Below are positions 12,155 to 26,600 of a stretch of 64,000 nt of DNA, piece by piece. This DNA is from Asterochloris sp. CNOR1. Its lineage: Eukaryota; Chlorophyta; Trebouxiophyceae; Trebouxiales; Trebouxiaceae. The position numbers and the translations under genes are program-made. The DNA is taken from positions 930,001-994,000 of the forward strand of contig OZ017759.1 in the NCBI GenBank assembly GCA_963969365.1, written 5' to 3'. Under the pieces are notes generated by a model. That model did no database searches and had not been told where the DNA came from. It worked only from the letters and a program-made list of their open reading frames with translations. The stretch's first letter is position 1, and each line of letters begins with the position of its first letter.

Positions 12155-12614
12155 ACTTGGACCCCTCTTGACTGCTCATTTGCTCATTTTATTCGCTCTG
12201 GCCACATCAGCCGGTTCTGAATCCCCTCCCCACAAACCTGCCCCGCTGTGAAAGGAACCCCTGCAGTGACAGCCTGCTGCACTGCGCTGTTGTTGCTTGT
12301 ATTGCATGGTCCATTGAATATGCTCTGGGACGGGGCTGCTGTGCACTGCCATAGGGCCGCTTGTCTTATTGCCATGCACATGCTATGCCAGAGCCCAACA
12401 ATGTAAGGTTGGCGTGCTCTGTCATCAACCTCCTGCCTTAGGGGTTGTATTGAAGCAGCACCGGCAATAGGGATGCTCAGTAGGTGTCATGACTTCAGTC
12501 ATGCATTGCTGACAAAATGTTGAAATGGGGTCATTGTCGTCATTCAGGGAGAAGGCCAGAGTTCAGTGCGGGCAGAGGGGGTAGAAGTACATGTGCATAC
12601 ACGTTGAGGGCCTG
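12155..12614. other. Convergent spacer between PAM16 and the SABRE/BLTP2 gene
   Basis: 460 bp holding the 3' UTRs of two tail-to-tail genes. Apart from the TGTAA at 12402 nothing stands out; no minus-strand TGTAA was found for the long gene in this interval. Confidence 0.5.
12402..12406 (+). terminator. TGTAA poly(A) signal, likely for PAM16
   Basis: The chlorophyte poly(A) signal pentamer lies 248 bp after the PAM16 stop and before the convergent stop codon of the giant minus-strand gene. Confidence 0.5.
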
Positions 12615-14637
12615 TCATGTCTGTGCATTGCTGCTACCACCCTGCCTCTGCTGCCTGGCCCTATCCAGCGATTCGGCAGCTGCTGATTTGGCTTGTCTCG
12701 CGGAGCGGGAGAGCTCTCCCATCAGGCCCTGCAGGCGGCCCCTGCCACCGCCACCCTGTTGGGTGCCTGCTGCGGCCGCATCTCTGCTACCACCTGCCTG
12801 CTCAGAAAAGGTTGGTGTTAAGGTTCTGCCTGGAAGTGCCGTTGCATTGCCGGGCAGGGGGGGATGGCTGGCGTCGCCTGATGCCCTGGCCTTGCTTGCC
12901 TTGGGCTGGTGGTGCATGGAGGTAGAGGCCTGATGAGCTGCCTTCTCCACAGATGATTTCAGGCGCTGGGCAAGGCCGCTCATATTGCTCAGCCCGCCAA
13001 AGTGGGAGCGGCGGGCGGAGGCCTCAGGTGCGAGGCCCATTCTGTGCTTGAAGGCCTGCAGGGGGTGCGTAAATGGAGTCACTGCACTGTCAGAGCCACC
13101 CTCAGGACAAACCTCCCTGTGGTACGGGCACCAGCCCACATGAGCACTTGAGACACGACAGCCGCCTTCACAGCATGAATATCCACAACGGCCCCGCCTC
13201 CCTGTGCAGTCCACTGACGGCCCCTAGATCAGCGCCACGACTCACCGCCACGTGCTCAGCTTCACTCATGTCCTCGTCTGCCGCCTGGAGGCCCTCAGCC
13301 TCCCGCTGCTGCCTCTCAGCCGCCACCCAGGCCTGCAGTTCCGCCGCTGGTACCTCGTCTGGTGCAGCATCCTCTGCAGCAGGGGAGTCAGCAGCACCAG
13401 ACTGCCGCAGCAGCTGCTGCTGCCTCTCCTCGAGCAGAGCCTGCATGGGATCTGGTGGTGCAGGGGGGTGGCGTGCCTGCCCTCCAGGCTGAACCTGCTG
13501 CTGTCGTCTCTCCACCTGCAATTCCTGCATGGGGTCGACCGCAGCGCCTGCCGGTGGTGCCCGCTGCCGCACAGCCTGCTGCAGCACAGCCTGCATGTGA
13601 CCGTCCGCAGCGCCTTCATGTTGTGCTCCTGCTCCCCTGTGCTCCTCATGTAGAGGAGCATGCAGCACGCCTCCCAGCAGCAGTTGCTCATTGCCCTTTG
13701 CAGGGCTCAGCGCAGCAGCTGGAGGCACAGGCTCATGGGCACCTGCTGCTGCTGCTGCAGGGGCCAGGGTGGCCGGCCCCTGGCTGCCCACCAGGTCATC
13801 TGCCTGCGGCTGTGCCATCCCGCTGCCAGGGTGTGTGTGTGCCTGCTGCTGGTGTTGCGTCTCCACAGCTTGGGTGACTTTTGCCAGGGCAGCTAGGTTG
13901 GCCAGCCAGGCTGCCCTGCAGCTCTCTGAGGGGCCAGCAGGGCTATCCAGGGCGGACCCGCCGGCAAAGGGGTTCCCGCTGGGACGCGCCTCCAGGGTTG
14001 CAGCAGGCGGTGGGTCGGCAAAGGGGTTGCCGCTCCGCTGCTGCCCCAGCACCGGCGCCGTGGCAGCAGCTGCTGCAGGCCGCTGCTGTGGCCCTGCACC
14101 CTGTGCATGCAGTGCGCCACCCTCCTGGACTGGCACCTGCTGGGTGCTGGTGGCAGCAGCAGACAGAGGAGGTGCCTGGGGCAGATCTGTCACGCGGCTT
14201 TCAGCCTGCGCCTGCAAATCTGGCGCAGCAGAGGCCTCCCCATGCAGCTCACTGCCTGGCAGCTGCAGGTACGGCTGCTCATGGGCAGGGTGGACAGCAC
14301 CGTCAGATGCTGTGTCCAGCCCCCGCAGCTGCTGCTCGACAGTGCCGCTGCCATCAGACAACCCGTCTCCTCCTGAGGGTTGTGACACCAGCCCCTCCTG
14401 TGAGCCCAGCTCTGCCTGGGGTCTGGCCGCCTCCGCCTTGTCAGCAGCAGCAGCCTTCTCAACGGCAGCAGCTGCTGCGGCAGCCATGCGGGTTTGGCCT
14501 CCGCTGCCGTGGGGGCTGCGCGGGGGACGTGCTGCTGCGCCGCCACTGCCTCGCGGGCTCAAAGGGTTGCTGCTCTGCACACACCGACCGCCTGTGAGCC
14601 GGCTGGAGCCATCCAGTAGGCTGCAGTGCCATCTCAA
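12615..14637 (-). CDS. SABRE/BLTP2 low-complexity C-terminal tail with NPF motifs
   Basis: Two terminal exons, about 14630-13170 and a last one ending at the stop 12617-12615. The tail is Ala/Gln/Gly-rich and predicted disordered. It carries two SGNPFA motifs (near 14015-14035 and 13960-13980) and two related DPMQ-L-ER-QQ units (near 13540 and 13465). NPF is the known ligand of EH domains. The last exon has a short helix-like stretch, MSGLAQRLKSSVEKAAHQ. The tail is not part of the conserved family core. Confidence 0.7.
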
Positions 14638-17600
14638 GAGACAAGGCCTGTCACCTTAACTTTGAATATGGGCAGTGTTCAGGCGTTTGGCGTGAGGAAG
14701 CAGGTGCGCACGCGGCTAGCTTGTCTCCTGCATGGGCTGCTGGGTCCGTCCAGCCGGGAAATAGCCACAACTTCAGCTACATGCTTGGCAGCAATGCAAG
14801 TTACGTTGAGCAGCACTGGTCCAACCAAACTGATACATTGGCTGTGCCTTAGCTCCAGCCTGTGGAATCTGGGCAGCAAGTGGCGGGAGGCTGCCGGATC
14901 CCCAGTCACAGTCTGGCGCTGTGCAGCCACCGCACCTCTGCATCGTGAGTTGGTGGACCGTCTGCTGCAGAGTGGCCCCCTGACCCACTCCCCCGCTGCA
15001 GGTGCTGGTCGCCAAACAGCAGCTTGGCCTTGTGCTGGGCCTGCACTGCAGAAATGCGTACTCACAAGATTGCTTCTGCAGGTGACTGGTGACAGGCGCT
15101 ACGTGGCAGATCCAGATGAAGCCTGGCTGACGGTGGCCTGCAGTTGCATACAGCTGTGCAGCATGCCCCATGTAGCCCTGGATAGCTGCAAGCCCCTGCA
15201 CGGGGCTGACTGTGTGCATGCCATTACCTGAAATGGCACACTGTGCCAAAGGCGTTGTGTCACAAGTGTGCTGGCCGAGAGTCACCCTGAGGGATGGCCT
15301 TGCATTGCTCACTGTGTGCATATGCAGATCTGGCAATGATAAGGCTACAGAATATGTTTATGTGGGGCCAGCTCTCAAGATGAGTCATGGGCCTGCAGGC
15401 TTCAAGTGTGTGCCTGAGCCGGCATGTGCAGTCAAGACCCTGCAGAATAAGGCCTGCCTGACAGAACTCATGCAGGGTTTCATGCACATCCGCCTTCACT
15501 TGGGAGACCGCCCCTGCAGCACACCTGCCATGATCATCAGTGTTGACCTCCACTTTTGACGCTGTTGCTGCTGTCGTTGCAATCATCTGACAGTCCAGAG
15601 TAGTGGGTGTGCATGCCTGCCAGCCCAGCAGCCCTACCGCTGTTGCCCCGTGCTGAGGAGCCGGGAGCTGTGCATTCCTGCCAGTGAGGCAGGGCCCTGT
15701 GCCATTGACCCTGTGCATGTTTGCCTGCCCAGCAGGCCCCCTGCAGGCCCTTGGAGCATGTTCTGCAAGCATGCCCTGCAGGCTGTCACGAGCCAAGCTT
15801 GCAGCCTCTGCTATGCCTTGTCCAGCAAGCCTGATATGGACGGACCCCTGGAGCCTGCATGCGCATCCCTGGCTGAGGGATGCTGAGCTGTGTGTGGGTG
15901 CCAGCCCACACTGCCCATTGGCCCCGCTCAGAGTGTGCCTTGCAGCCTGCCTTGACGGATTCCGGGTTGCTGGGGTCCACTGCACCCTGGGCAAGCTCTG
16001 CCTTCCTGCGCCCTCCCAGACCCAGCCACTGCCGCACACGATCCTGCGGCCGAGGCTTGGCCCCGGCGCTGGCAGCATCCTCCTCATCATGCATCATTTC
16101 CTGCAGCACACAGGGCACATGCGTGTCAGCGGAGGACAGGGTGCTGCAAACATTGCATGTTCTGTCCCTAGCTGATGTCACCCAGCGCTGGCAGCATCTC
16201 CCTCGCAACACCTCATTCCCCGCAGGATACTTGTGCTTGAGAAGGCTCGCCCTGCAGCCACATCTCAGGCGTGTGAGGCTGCTTTAACATGCAGCTACAC
16301 AGTGCTGGCAGCGTTTGCCTTATCCTCCATCATGTCTATCAGACTACAGAACACTTCTGCCGGTCATACTACAAGATTGCGGCAACAGCTCCATGCTGTT
16401 CACGACTCCCAAATTTGAGTACGCAACCCAAAGGTGATTGCAATGCCTGCCATACTAATGGGCCCCAGGCAGTCTGTGTAGCAGCACAGTCACAGGTCTG
16501 GCGCACCAGCAGGATGAAAAGCGCACCCTAAATTTGCTCTTGTTCAGCCCTGCCACGCTCTTGACCACGCTCTTGACTGTGTCCCACTTGATGCGGGTGA
16601 TCAGATCCCTCCAGCGCCCTTCCAGGTTCTGATACTCCCGCGTGTCCAGCAGCATCTTGAAGTCATTGATATTAATGGGGTAGCCCTACAGACAGCAGCA
16701 GGTTGCCTGCACGAGTGAGACCATCAAAGGAGCAAGCTGAGGTCGACCCAGACACAAGCAGAGATATGATCTACTCGAACCGGCTAATGGGAGAAAGAGA
16801 CCTCAGTCTCTCAGTAGCACAGCAGCAGAGGGACTTGAAATTGGTGGAGTGGCCCTGGGTGACAGCGCAGAGAGGCAAATTCTGCAATGGCAGCAGGCGC
16901 TGGCCTTGAAGCCACTGATGTTCCAAAGCAGTTCTGCACACATTGTAACCTCATCTCAGCAGCACATCTGAGCCTCCAATGTGACAGGTGCACATAGCAC
17001 CCCTTATGGACCTGACCAAGCTGCCATAATCAGCCCGCCCGTCAGTTGAGGCAAGCTGAAGCTTGCCAAGTACATAGACCACCATGGTGCACGCCATCTC
17101 CGAATGCAGCCCAGCCAACTGTGGCAACCTGCCAATTGCAACAATCACTCTTATGAGTCAAGCCCCGCCGCTTGCAGTGTGTTCCTCACTGCCTGCAGCT
17201 TTTCTCCTGCCTGCGCAAAGCATACAGGCATCACAACAAATGCCAGACTCCATTTGCCTGTGCCAGAGCACCGTGTAGCTGGTCTCAATTACCTTGTATG
17301 TCACTCGACAGGGCACATTGTTCAGGCGGAAGTGAACGAACATGAGCTTGCGCTCTGGGAGCTTGCTACTGTCCTTGTGGCTCAGAGCTGCAGAGCTGGC
17401 CGCCTCGGCAGGCTCGCCCACTGAAACACTTTTGCGGTGTGCCATGCGCAGGCCACCCACAGCCTGCACGGCAGCACTTCGGCAGAACATTGTTCTTGAA
17501 GCCATGCTGACAAGAGGCCCTCACAGCACATTGCGGGGCCCTGGGCAACGCTGCAGCTGAGAGGTTGCCCGCTAGCCTCTGCTGTGAGGCGTGGCTGACT

Positions 17601-20600
17601 CGTTGTGGCTTTAAGACTGCTGTGCTCCAGAGCACAGCTTCAAGGAGAGATGCTGGCAATCCAGCAAGTCTGTCAGCCAGACTACAAGGCCTACCCTGGT
17701 GCCTGCTCCTGCGTCGCTGCCGCCACGTGTTGCCACGTCCCAGGAAGACATGCGCTTGTGCCTATCCTGCCGCCGACCTGCACAGGTTCCCACAAGTTAC
17801 ATGTTATAAGTCAGAACAACAGGTTACGATACTAAACACAAGATCTAAGGCACAACAAGCTTGTCAATTGCAGACTAAGTCACCTGTGGAGTGCAGGCTG
17901 CCGGCTGGCAGCTGTGTTGGACGTGCATGCCTTTGCTGATGACATGCCAGGCTGCTGCAAAACAGCCCAAGCGCTGCTTGGGGTTGTTCAGGGGCTTGCG
18001 ACTGACTTGACTGGCTACTGTTTGCTGTTAGTCACCAACCCCTGGCAGGGTCCAGGCAGATAGGCCTGGCACAGGAAAAGCCGCAGGAAAACTCTGGGCA
18101 GGCCCACCTCATCAGTTGAAGCCGCATGGGGCAGCGGCTGTCTCTGGCACTGCCCCCAAGGCTGCAGAGAGCTTGGCAGCAGCATCAGCCCCACGTGCTC
18201 AGGCCCAGCCAGTCCCACTCACCAGCTGCATGCCCAGAGGGCGTAGCATCTGTTTCAGCCACAGCTGTGGCTGCTGCGGTGTCCACCCGACCACCCCGGC
18301 TGCCTGCGTTGCCAGCAGAGTCCCCTGGCTCATCAGCAGGGGCGCTGCTGTTGGACTCCTTGCGGCCGTGACGCACTGTGGCCACCACTGAGCGCAGGTA
18401 ATTCTGCTGGCGCTTGGACGCCGTGTTCTCCTCACGAGGGAAGAAGAATTCCTGCGGCAGGCAGCCGGGGGGTGCAATCTGACTGCTTTGCAAGGGTATA
18501 GTCGTCATTCGAATGTGGGCAGTTGCACAAGGTAATGTTACTTTGCCGGCATATGATGGCCATGGGCTCCCCTTCAGAAGAAAACAGTCCTGACCAACAC
18601 CAGGCAAGTGCACGGTACATGCAATACAGAATGGCAGTTGCTGGGCTTGTCTCCGGTTCTGAACTGCAAAAGCAAAGCAAGGCACCTGCAGCATGCAGCT
18701 GCACAGTCTTTAGGTGGCCTCTGACTGCCCTGAAGACCCAAGCAAAGCACACTGTGTCTCCACTTGGTGACGAGCAACGAGGGCATATGCTGTCAGCAAC
18801 TGCTTAAGAACCTCAAGGAGAATACCGACTTTTGACAGTAATGGAGCAGGCATTTAGCATAGAGCAGCAGCTCACCCAGATGCTAGAGGCAACTGCCTCG
18901 GTGAGGTGCACACCCAGAGGGTGGACCATTACGTCCACGGACTCATACACTGTGTGAGTGGTTGTGGGAGCGCCCACAAGGATGGTCACGCGCACCTGCA
19001 CAGCAGGAGGCAGCTCGTGTGCTAGACACATATGATGCAAGAGGTGCAGGCATGTGGCAACATGGTGCAGTGGCTCAGTCAAGTTCTGAAGGGACACCCT
19101 TACAAAGGAAGCATAGGATTTGTTGGGGCAGGTAGCAGCAATGATGGGATCGACGGCCATGGTGAGCAGTGCTTCAAACAGGTTGTTGAGCTTCAAGACT
19201 GCAAAGCACTCCCCAGGGCCGCACAGCCTCATTACGCATGCTGCCCCTAGGGCAGTATGGGCTGGCAAGGTCCCCCACTCTTGAAAGGAACACTCTGAGG
19301 CTCCTCAGGTGGCTCACCAGAGCATCCTTCTCCCAGCCAGCATCAGGGTTCCAGGTGGAAAGGATGACTCCAGCATCTAGGCCGGAAGCCTTGCCAAAAC
19401 GCCCCAGCACATCACGAATCTCGACCGCCTGCACCACCAGCTTGGTGGAGCCTGCAGGGCATCGAGGCTTTGAGGCCCTCTGGGCCGCCACAGAGCCGTC
19501 TGGGCAGGAGAATGTGGGCAAGGTCAACCCATGGCACTGCAGCCTACTCTTAAGCATGAGACGCGAGGCCTGTAATGTGAAATGACTGTAAGGCAGTGCT
19601 TGGGTAGCTGCAAGAGGGGTGCAGGCACCAGCTCGTCCAAGCCAAGCATAGCCAGGGCAGGCGCCCATTCAGGGCATGAACCCAGCCTACAGTGCCTAAG
19701 GAAGAGGCTTTATTGTTGCCATGGTGTGGAACGATTGCCAAGGTGTGCACCCATTGCTAAGGCGTACACAGGTTGCAGTCTGGTGATGATTTACCTGAGT
19801 GGTCGGTGTCCCTGATGTTGTCCAGCAGCACGCCCGCCACTGTGATGCCCACAAAGGGGTCTCTACCATGGCACAGTGCCAACTTGATGTGGTCCAGCTG
19901 CAGAGTGAATCTGCAGCACAGTCAACAGCCTTTCAGAGCCACTTGTCTTACTGCGGTAAGCACAGAACTCGCCTATGTAGGCCACAGCGCAGACCAGCAG
20001 CACAGCCATGAGCCACTGCGGCCTCCTTGCAAATTGCAAGCAAGACACCGCTCAGATCAGCAGCTTTGCATCCCCCAGATTGCTGACTTGAGGAGCAGGC
20101 TTATAGGCTCTTGCACCCTGGCGGGCAGCCCTCATGTGGTGCAGCTGCGGTTAAAAGCCTTTGGTCAGCTTGACGGACACTGCACAGCTGGTGTGCTGCC
20201 GCATGGTGCTGATGCCTCTAGCTTTCCTGCAGGTGACCACACCTCCTGAGGGGGTGCAGCGCAGCAGGCAAGGGCAGGGCAGCCCAAGCCGCCCACACAG
20301 GACCAGACAACCAGCCAGCACTGGCTCAAGCACCTGGTGGCAGTCTTGCTCCTCTGCTGCTTGCGCGTGGCTGCCTGCAGGTCCAGCAGCTCTGTTCGGG
20401 CAGCATCAAGCTGCGCCAGGGTCACCGCACACTGCTCCTCGCCCCAGCGCAGCAGCAGCTGCTGCCCCGTCCAAGCCAAGCTGCAGGCAGGGCCCAGGCA
20501 AACATCAGCAGCCTTTTTACAATACTTCCAGCAGGAGCATCCAGCATGTAAGGAGCCTGACGCAACTGTCAGAACCTTTACAGAGATCTGGCAGTTGCGT

Positions 20601-23600
20601 CAGACCCATCTGCCAGTGAGTGCTGATGGTTACCTGATGCATGTCTCGAAAGCTATCATCATTATCATGGAGCACCTGCCACTGTGTTCTGTATCAGCTA
20701 GGCCCTGTGACACAATCTGCAGGCTTTGCCTATAGCGTTCCAGCTTTTGCAGACACAGCTAACCAGGCCCACCATGATAAGCAATCAGACCAGCTGGAAG
20801 TGCGGTCTGCATCGTAGCGCTTGATGCTGGGCAAGTGCTGGGTGGCTGGGTCCAGGAAAAGGCGGCTGTAGTCCCGCCGGGGTGACGGTGCTGCTGGCAG
20901 CATCCATTATGCCAAGGCGGCAGGTAGGTGCAGGCATAAGCAGCAGCTCTCACCCCTCCAGTGTGCCGGTGTCGCTAGCAGCATCCATCAGCCTATGCAG
21001 ATGGCGGTGCAAGGCCTCTGGCACATCAGGCGCAGTGTCCAGGTCAAGGCTGTCCAGCAGGTGCACAATTTCTGTCTGCAGCAGTGCAAATTCCAAATGA
21101 AAGGGTCTTCAGTCTTATGGCTGCTGCAGCTATGCCTCCAGCCATGCCACAGGGTCCATCATGCAACAGGGTGGCCCAGGCATCAATGTGCAAGCTGGTT
21201 CTTCTGACAGGGGACAGGGTTCTGAAAGTGAAAAACAGAGCAGCCTCAAGATGATTGTGCTGTACCCCACAACATCCCGCAAAATGACATTTGCTGTGCT
21301 CCAGGCACGACATGCTGGCTGCCAGATGTGTTGAGCACCATGACATCCTTGCCCAGCATGATGCTGTTTCTGGGGGTTCAAAGGCGGGTTCCACTGCTGC
21401 TTGGCCCCACCAAGTCCCTGCCTTAAGCAGTCTCACAGTGAATGGCTCACCTGCTACTTCAGGACATGCAAAGGTGGACTGGCCATCAGGAGCTGCTGCA
21501 AGCGTGGCTGCAGTGCAGAGGCAGAGGCCGCCTCACCTGCTGCAAGCCATGCCATTATACACTTGTCCATGTCAAAGCAACTCCTGCTGCATGAGCAAGG
21601 TCACATTGCGCTGGGAGGTCCCTCACCTGTGGGACCTTGCTGAGGCTGCGGCGGTGGGTTCGCTGCTCGTCATTGCCCGTGCGCATAACTCGCATGCCCA
21701 ACGCCTTGCGTACAGCAAATGCCTGCAGAGGCAGCTGGCTTACACGCTGGCCGCTATGAAGTCAAGACACAAGTGCCTGACAATTGACCCCTGAAAACAA
21801 GTCTGTCTTTCAGCAGAGTGCTGGGTTTCTTCAAACATGAGCTCACTATTGCAGAGAAGCCCTCAACGACCAGCTGTGCAGGGGTCTCACCTCTTGTTCC
21901 AGAGCCATCAAAGCTTGCATGGCGTCAGCAAAGGCGCTACCAGCTGCTGCCAACTGCGGCGCCTCAGGCGCAGCCAGCAGCAGGCGATCGGCACTGATAC
22001 CTGTCACCTCAGGCCTCTGCAGTCAGACAGCATCCCGGTCGGCTTGTGTAGTGCCAGATTGGTACAGTGAACTGTAAGCCAGCCACCAGCACTGCCGCAG
22101 ATCCCCATGACCACTTGTCAGAGGCAGACATGCTTTGGACCTGGTTGCTTCTTGGGCAGGTGCAGGGTCTGCTGTGTCAGCTCTGGGACGATGCAGTGCA
22201 ACTTGTGGCCTGCTCGAAGGTCAGTGTGCAGTCCTGCATCTGTCAGCACACTGAGCACCATTCCTGCGTATGACCTTGTGCATCAGCTTTTGACATGCCA
22301 TTGTTGTCCTGCCTTGCACCTGCAATGGACTCAGCATCATCCTTTGACTGATTGCCATTGGCGCCCACCTTTGACATGCCAATGTTGCTGATTACATCTG
22401 TCAGGATGGCCCACTCATGTGTGTCCATCTCTGCTTCGATCTCTGGCACAGCCAGGCGGACCTCAACCCCGCTGTCCATGGGCGCGCTGGCCCGCAGCAG
22501 GCCCAGACGAGCCCTGCGCTGGGAAGCGCAATTGCTGCTGGGTTTCCCTGCCTGTGGCTTGCCCTCATCTGGGCTTTCATTGGACTTGGAGATGCGCAGC
22601 TGCAGGCTGGTGGGGCTGATGACGCGGCTGCAGGGCAGGCCAGGCAGATTGGGAAAGTCTCTGTTGAGTCTCTCTGAGGGACCAGGGCCGCACATTGTAG
22701 GGCAGCAGCAGGACTGGGTTGGGCATTGGTGGCACGCTATTGTTGAAAGGCAGCAGCACGGCAGGAGCTACAATGGGTTCAACATCTGGCTGCAGCCACG
22801 GCAGGCATGCTAAAGTCAGGAGCCGTGCTCATGCAGGCAGCAAATGCAGCTGTTGTCATGGGCTCTGCAGCATGCAACCTTTCTGCTGCTGCAGCATGAA
22901 TTGGGCCTATGTTACAGCTCACGCTGAAGCATGCGCATCAGACACCGTGCGGCTTGATGCACGTTTAGTTGCTCTGTGCAGGCCAGGCAGCATTGCAACT
23001 GCGCAGCATTGGGCCCAGCTTGTCTACAACCGAGATCATGCTCTGATGGCAGGCAGGGGGCTCGACTGCACATGCACACAACTCACCTCAGAGCACTGTC
23101 GATAGAGTGCCCAGACTCTGCAGCGCTGTCCGCACCCTTCAGCCAAACCACGGCCGCATTTGGATTAATGTCAGTGTGGGCCGCATGAGCCTGGACCTGC
23201 AGGCAGAGGACAGCAGGCGCATTTGCTGCTGAAGCAAGCACCCTGATCTTGCTTCAGGCGCCACATGCGGCCTGACATCCGTGACATGTCAGCACAGGTG
23301 GCTTGTGCAAGCCTAAGATCACACCACAAGACTGAGCAATGCCCCGTCGGCCCTGATCTGCCTCTTGTCCCATGTGCAGCCTGACCCACACCCAAAATGT
23401 CAATTGCAGCTTGGTATGGCGTGTAGCCCAACCTGCTCTAGGTTGAGGGTGTGTGTCGTCTGCTCCAGCAGGGGCACGCTGCGCGATACAATGTGCCCGC
23501 CCTCAGCGGACAACAGCAACCGACCCTGCGCCTGAGGGCCCTCAGCCTGCAAATTCACCTGCAGCCATAAAGCACTGCTTGCCCTCCAATGCAATGCAGG

Positions 23601-26600
23601 CCTGCACAGCTCAGCGAAGTCTCCAGACTCGGGAGTCAGCAATTTGCAGAACAACTGTGTGTAGTGCTGGCAGGCTGCAGCCACAAGCAGCTAAGGTGGG
23701 CAAGGCAGACTTGAGAGTGGAACCTGCAGCCAGATTGCTGCTAGCCGTCAGCAACCAAAGGCCGCTCTTCTCTGCTACAAAGTGCACCACCGTGCAGGTA
23801 CTGACCTGCAGGCCTGCGCAGCTCAGCTGGAATTTGATCTCACTGGCCTCGCTGCTGTCCTCCAGAGCCTCCTTGGCTTCTTCCTCCTGAAGCTCCTCCT
23901 CCTGCAGCTTATGAGGAAATGGTTTTGATGCCTGCATGCAGTCACAAGCAAGCTTCACCTGATGGCTCACATCCTGTACTAGAGCAGCATACACTGTGCT
24001 CCAGCAGCCATGGCGGGCACAAGTCAATCTGCCACAGGCAGATTGCCGGCGCACCCCACCTGACGCCGCGCCTCCTCAGCCAGGGCAGTCTTCAATGCCT
24101 CGTCATGCCCAGAAGTTTCCTCTCCATCATGCCTGCCCACCAGCACGCTTTCTGCATGACCAGCATGCTCCTCACGGGGCATGGCGCTCCTGTCCTCCAC
24201 GAAAGCAGCATCGTCACGTCCGACGCCAGACTGGTCGCCGACACTGGAGGGATGCTCTGGCAAGCGGTCTTGCAGCAGCATCTGGAGGAGGTCGCCGCCG
24301 CCCTCTGAGATGGTTGAGGGCCCAGAAGCTGCAGGCAGAGGCAGCCAGTTCAAAGGTCTGACCGAGTGGTCGGACACCTGCATGCCGTGAGTGCCTCTTG
24401 AGATAACTGCATGAGAAGATGCTGCAGGCACAGGTATCCAGCTGGCCATGCATCTGACCCACAACCACTCAAAGGAGCTGCTTGTGATGTCGCAACTCTG
24501 CCCCAGCTCAGAGCAGCAGGGTGTACTTGATGCAAAGGCCAAGGCAGAAGTTGCTGGCATGGACAGCCCACACTGAAGCTACAGATACGCTGCCAGCTCA
24601 TGATAGCGCTCTCCGAGACGACATGGCAGAAGCGGCAGATGCAGCCAGCCAGCTAGTGTGCCCCTTGCAATGAGGCAGCCTGTAGTTTCTGCCAGCAAGC
24701 AGTTTGTGTTTGCACCTGAGAACAGTCAGACAGCTCAAAGAGAGGGTGAGGCAACAGTTTCCACATTACTCTCTGAGGCAGGTACATGCTATAAGGGGTT
24801 CACAGGAAGTGGGGTCACCTGCATTGGTGAGGGCACTGCTGGTATGTCATCAGCCCAAGAACGGGCCAGATTAGTGCTGAAGGATGCATGTACTAGCTGC
24901 TGCCAATTTTGAGCACTGCAAACAGGCAGGCGGCTGCATGAGGTTGCTCGCACCACCACTCACCCATGGGCTCGTCCAACTTCTGACCCAACCTTTCCCT
25001 GCCCGGTGAAGACACGTGCATCTGCTGGGGCTTTGGCGCTTGAGCAAAGCTGCTGATGGGCAGCTGCTGCTGGTGTGCAGCTGCTGCTGGGGCCACAGCT
25101 GGGGCTGGGGCTGGGGCAGGGCTGCTGTGCACAGACCGTGGCAGCCTGCATGCACAAAAATGTACGCCTGAGCTGCAAACCTCAATAGACTGTTACACAT
25201 CTGGCAAGGAGCTAAAACAAGCCTGGGCCCTCATCAAGGGGCTGTGGCAGCTGCGATGCAAGACTGCTGCAAGATGTTGGTTGCATGGAATGCCCAGGTG
25301 CATTCCCAGGCTGCTTCAGATGCGCCTCAGCCTGACACACCTTCTCGATGGGAGGGTCTTAAAGGCGCTGAGCAGGTGAACCACAGCACCCCAGATGGCG
25401 TTGCGCGCGTGCACATCGATCAGCAGACGCACATCCTCCAAAGCCACACTCATGGGCCTGCAGCATTTGCACTGAGCCTGATGAGTGCAGGCTCATGTGG
25501 CTAGATGAGAAATTTGCATGAGGGCGTTGCCCCTGGCTTCACAGGACTGTCTGCACGCTGTGCTTCATGGACTTTGCAGGCCAGTGCCCTGATTACAGGC
25601 CACCACCAAGTAAGCACAGACAGCGACCAGTAGCAATGCATTTGATGATTTGCAGAAGATGCAGCAGGCAAACCACTCGCCTCTGCTCCTCGCTTGAGCC
25701 GCCCTTGCCAAAGACAATGTGCTTGATGCTTGCCACAAAGGTGTCTGAGCTGGCACTGTTCAGCAGACGCCTCAGGGAGGCAGGCGTCTGGCTGCCAGCT
25801 GTGGCAGCCAGCAGCTGTACGAGCTTATCCTGCATCACAGCCATCCCCTCAGCTGCCTTACAAGTAGCAAAGGCTGCTGGCGAGCCAGTAACCACCTTTC
25901 ACCAAACCAGTAGCCGCACCAGGTTCTCACAAAACCCATTGAGCCTACAGGTCTGAAGGTTTTTCATTGCTACCTCAGCTCGCATGCTTGCCCTCCAGCT
26001 CACTGTTGAGTGCCAGCCTGTCACAGCCCTGTGCAGCTGCCAGGGACTGGCATACCATCTCAGCCCCAAGCAGCATGCCTGAGCGTCTCATGCCAAACCA
26101 GCATTTGCATGGTGGAGCAACATAATATGCAGCACATCCACTTGCTGCTTGCAACTGCCCCCGGACGCTTGCCAGACAGCTGCTGGTTGAGGCACAAGAT
26201 GGCAGCACATAGCAAGTTCACCGAGATGAGCATATCTGGGCTTCTGCAGCAGCCACCAGCTAGGGCGCAACTGTAGACACACAGTTGAAGTCCTCAATAC
26301 AGGAGCCTGGGCTATGATGTCTTAGCAGCACCAGATGGATGCAGCCTAGGACCCGCGGCTGAGGTTGCCACGTACCTGAGGTGCCGGCGCCTGCTCTGAG
26401 TCTGTGCCTGGCTCGCCATCCCCACAGTGGACCGTCACATCATCAGCCAGCACCTCCAGCATCTCTGTTTGGGCCATGGTGCGTGCCGCCAGCCTGCAGG
26501 GACACAGCGTGCGAGATGAGGGCAGCGTTCAGCCGGCTGCACACATCATTTACAGGCAGGATGCGCAAGCTGCCAGCCTGCAGAGCTATGTCACAGGGGA

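Noticed and set aside
13691-14659. 322-codon plus-strand open frame
   Set aside because: Reverse reading of the low-complexity tail exon of the SABRE-type gene; composition follows from that exon.
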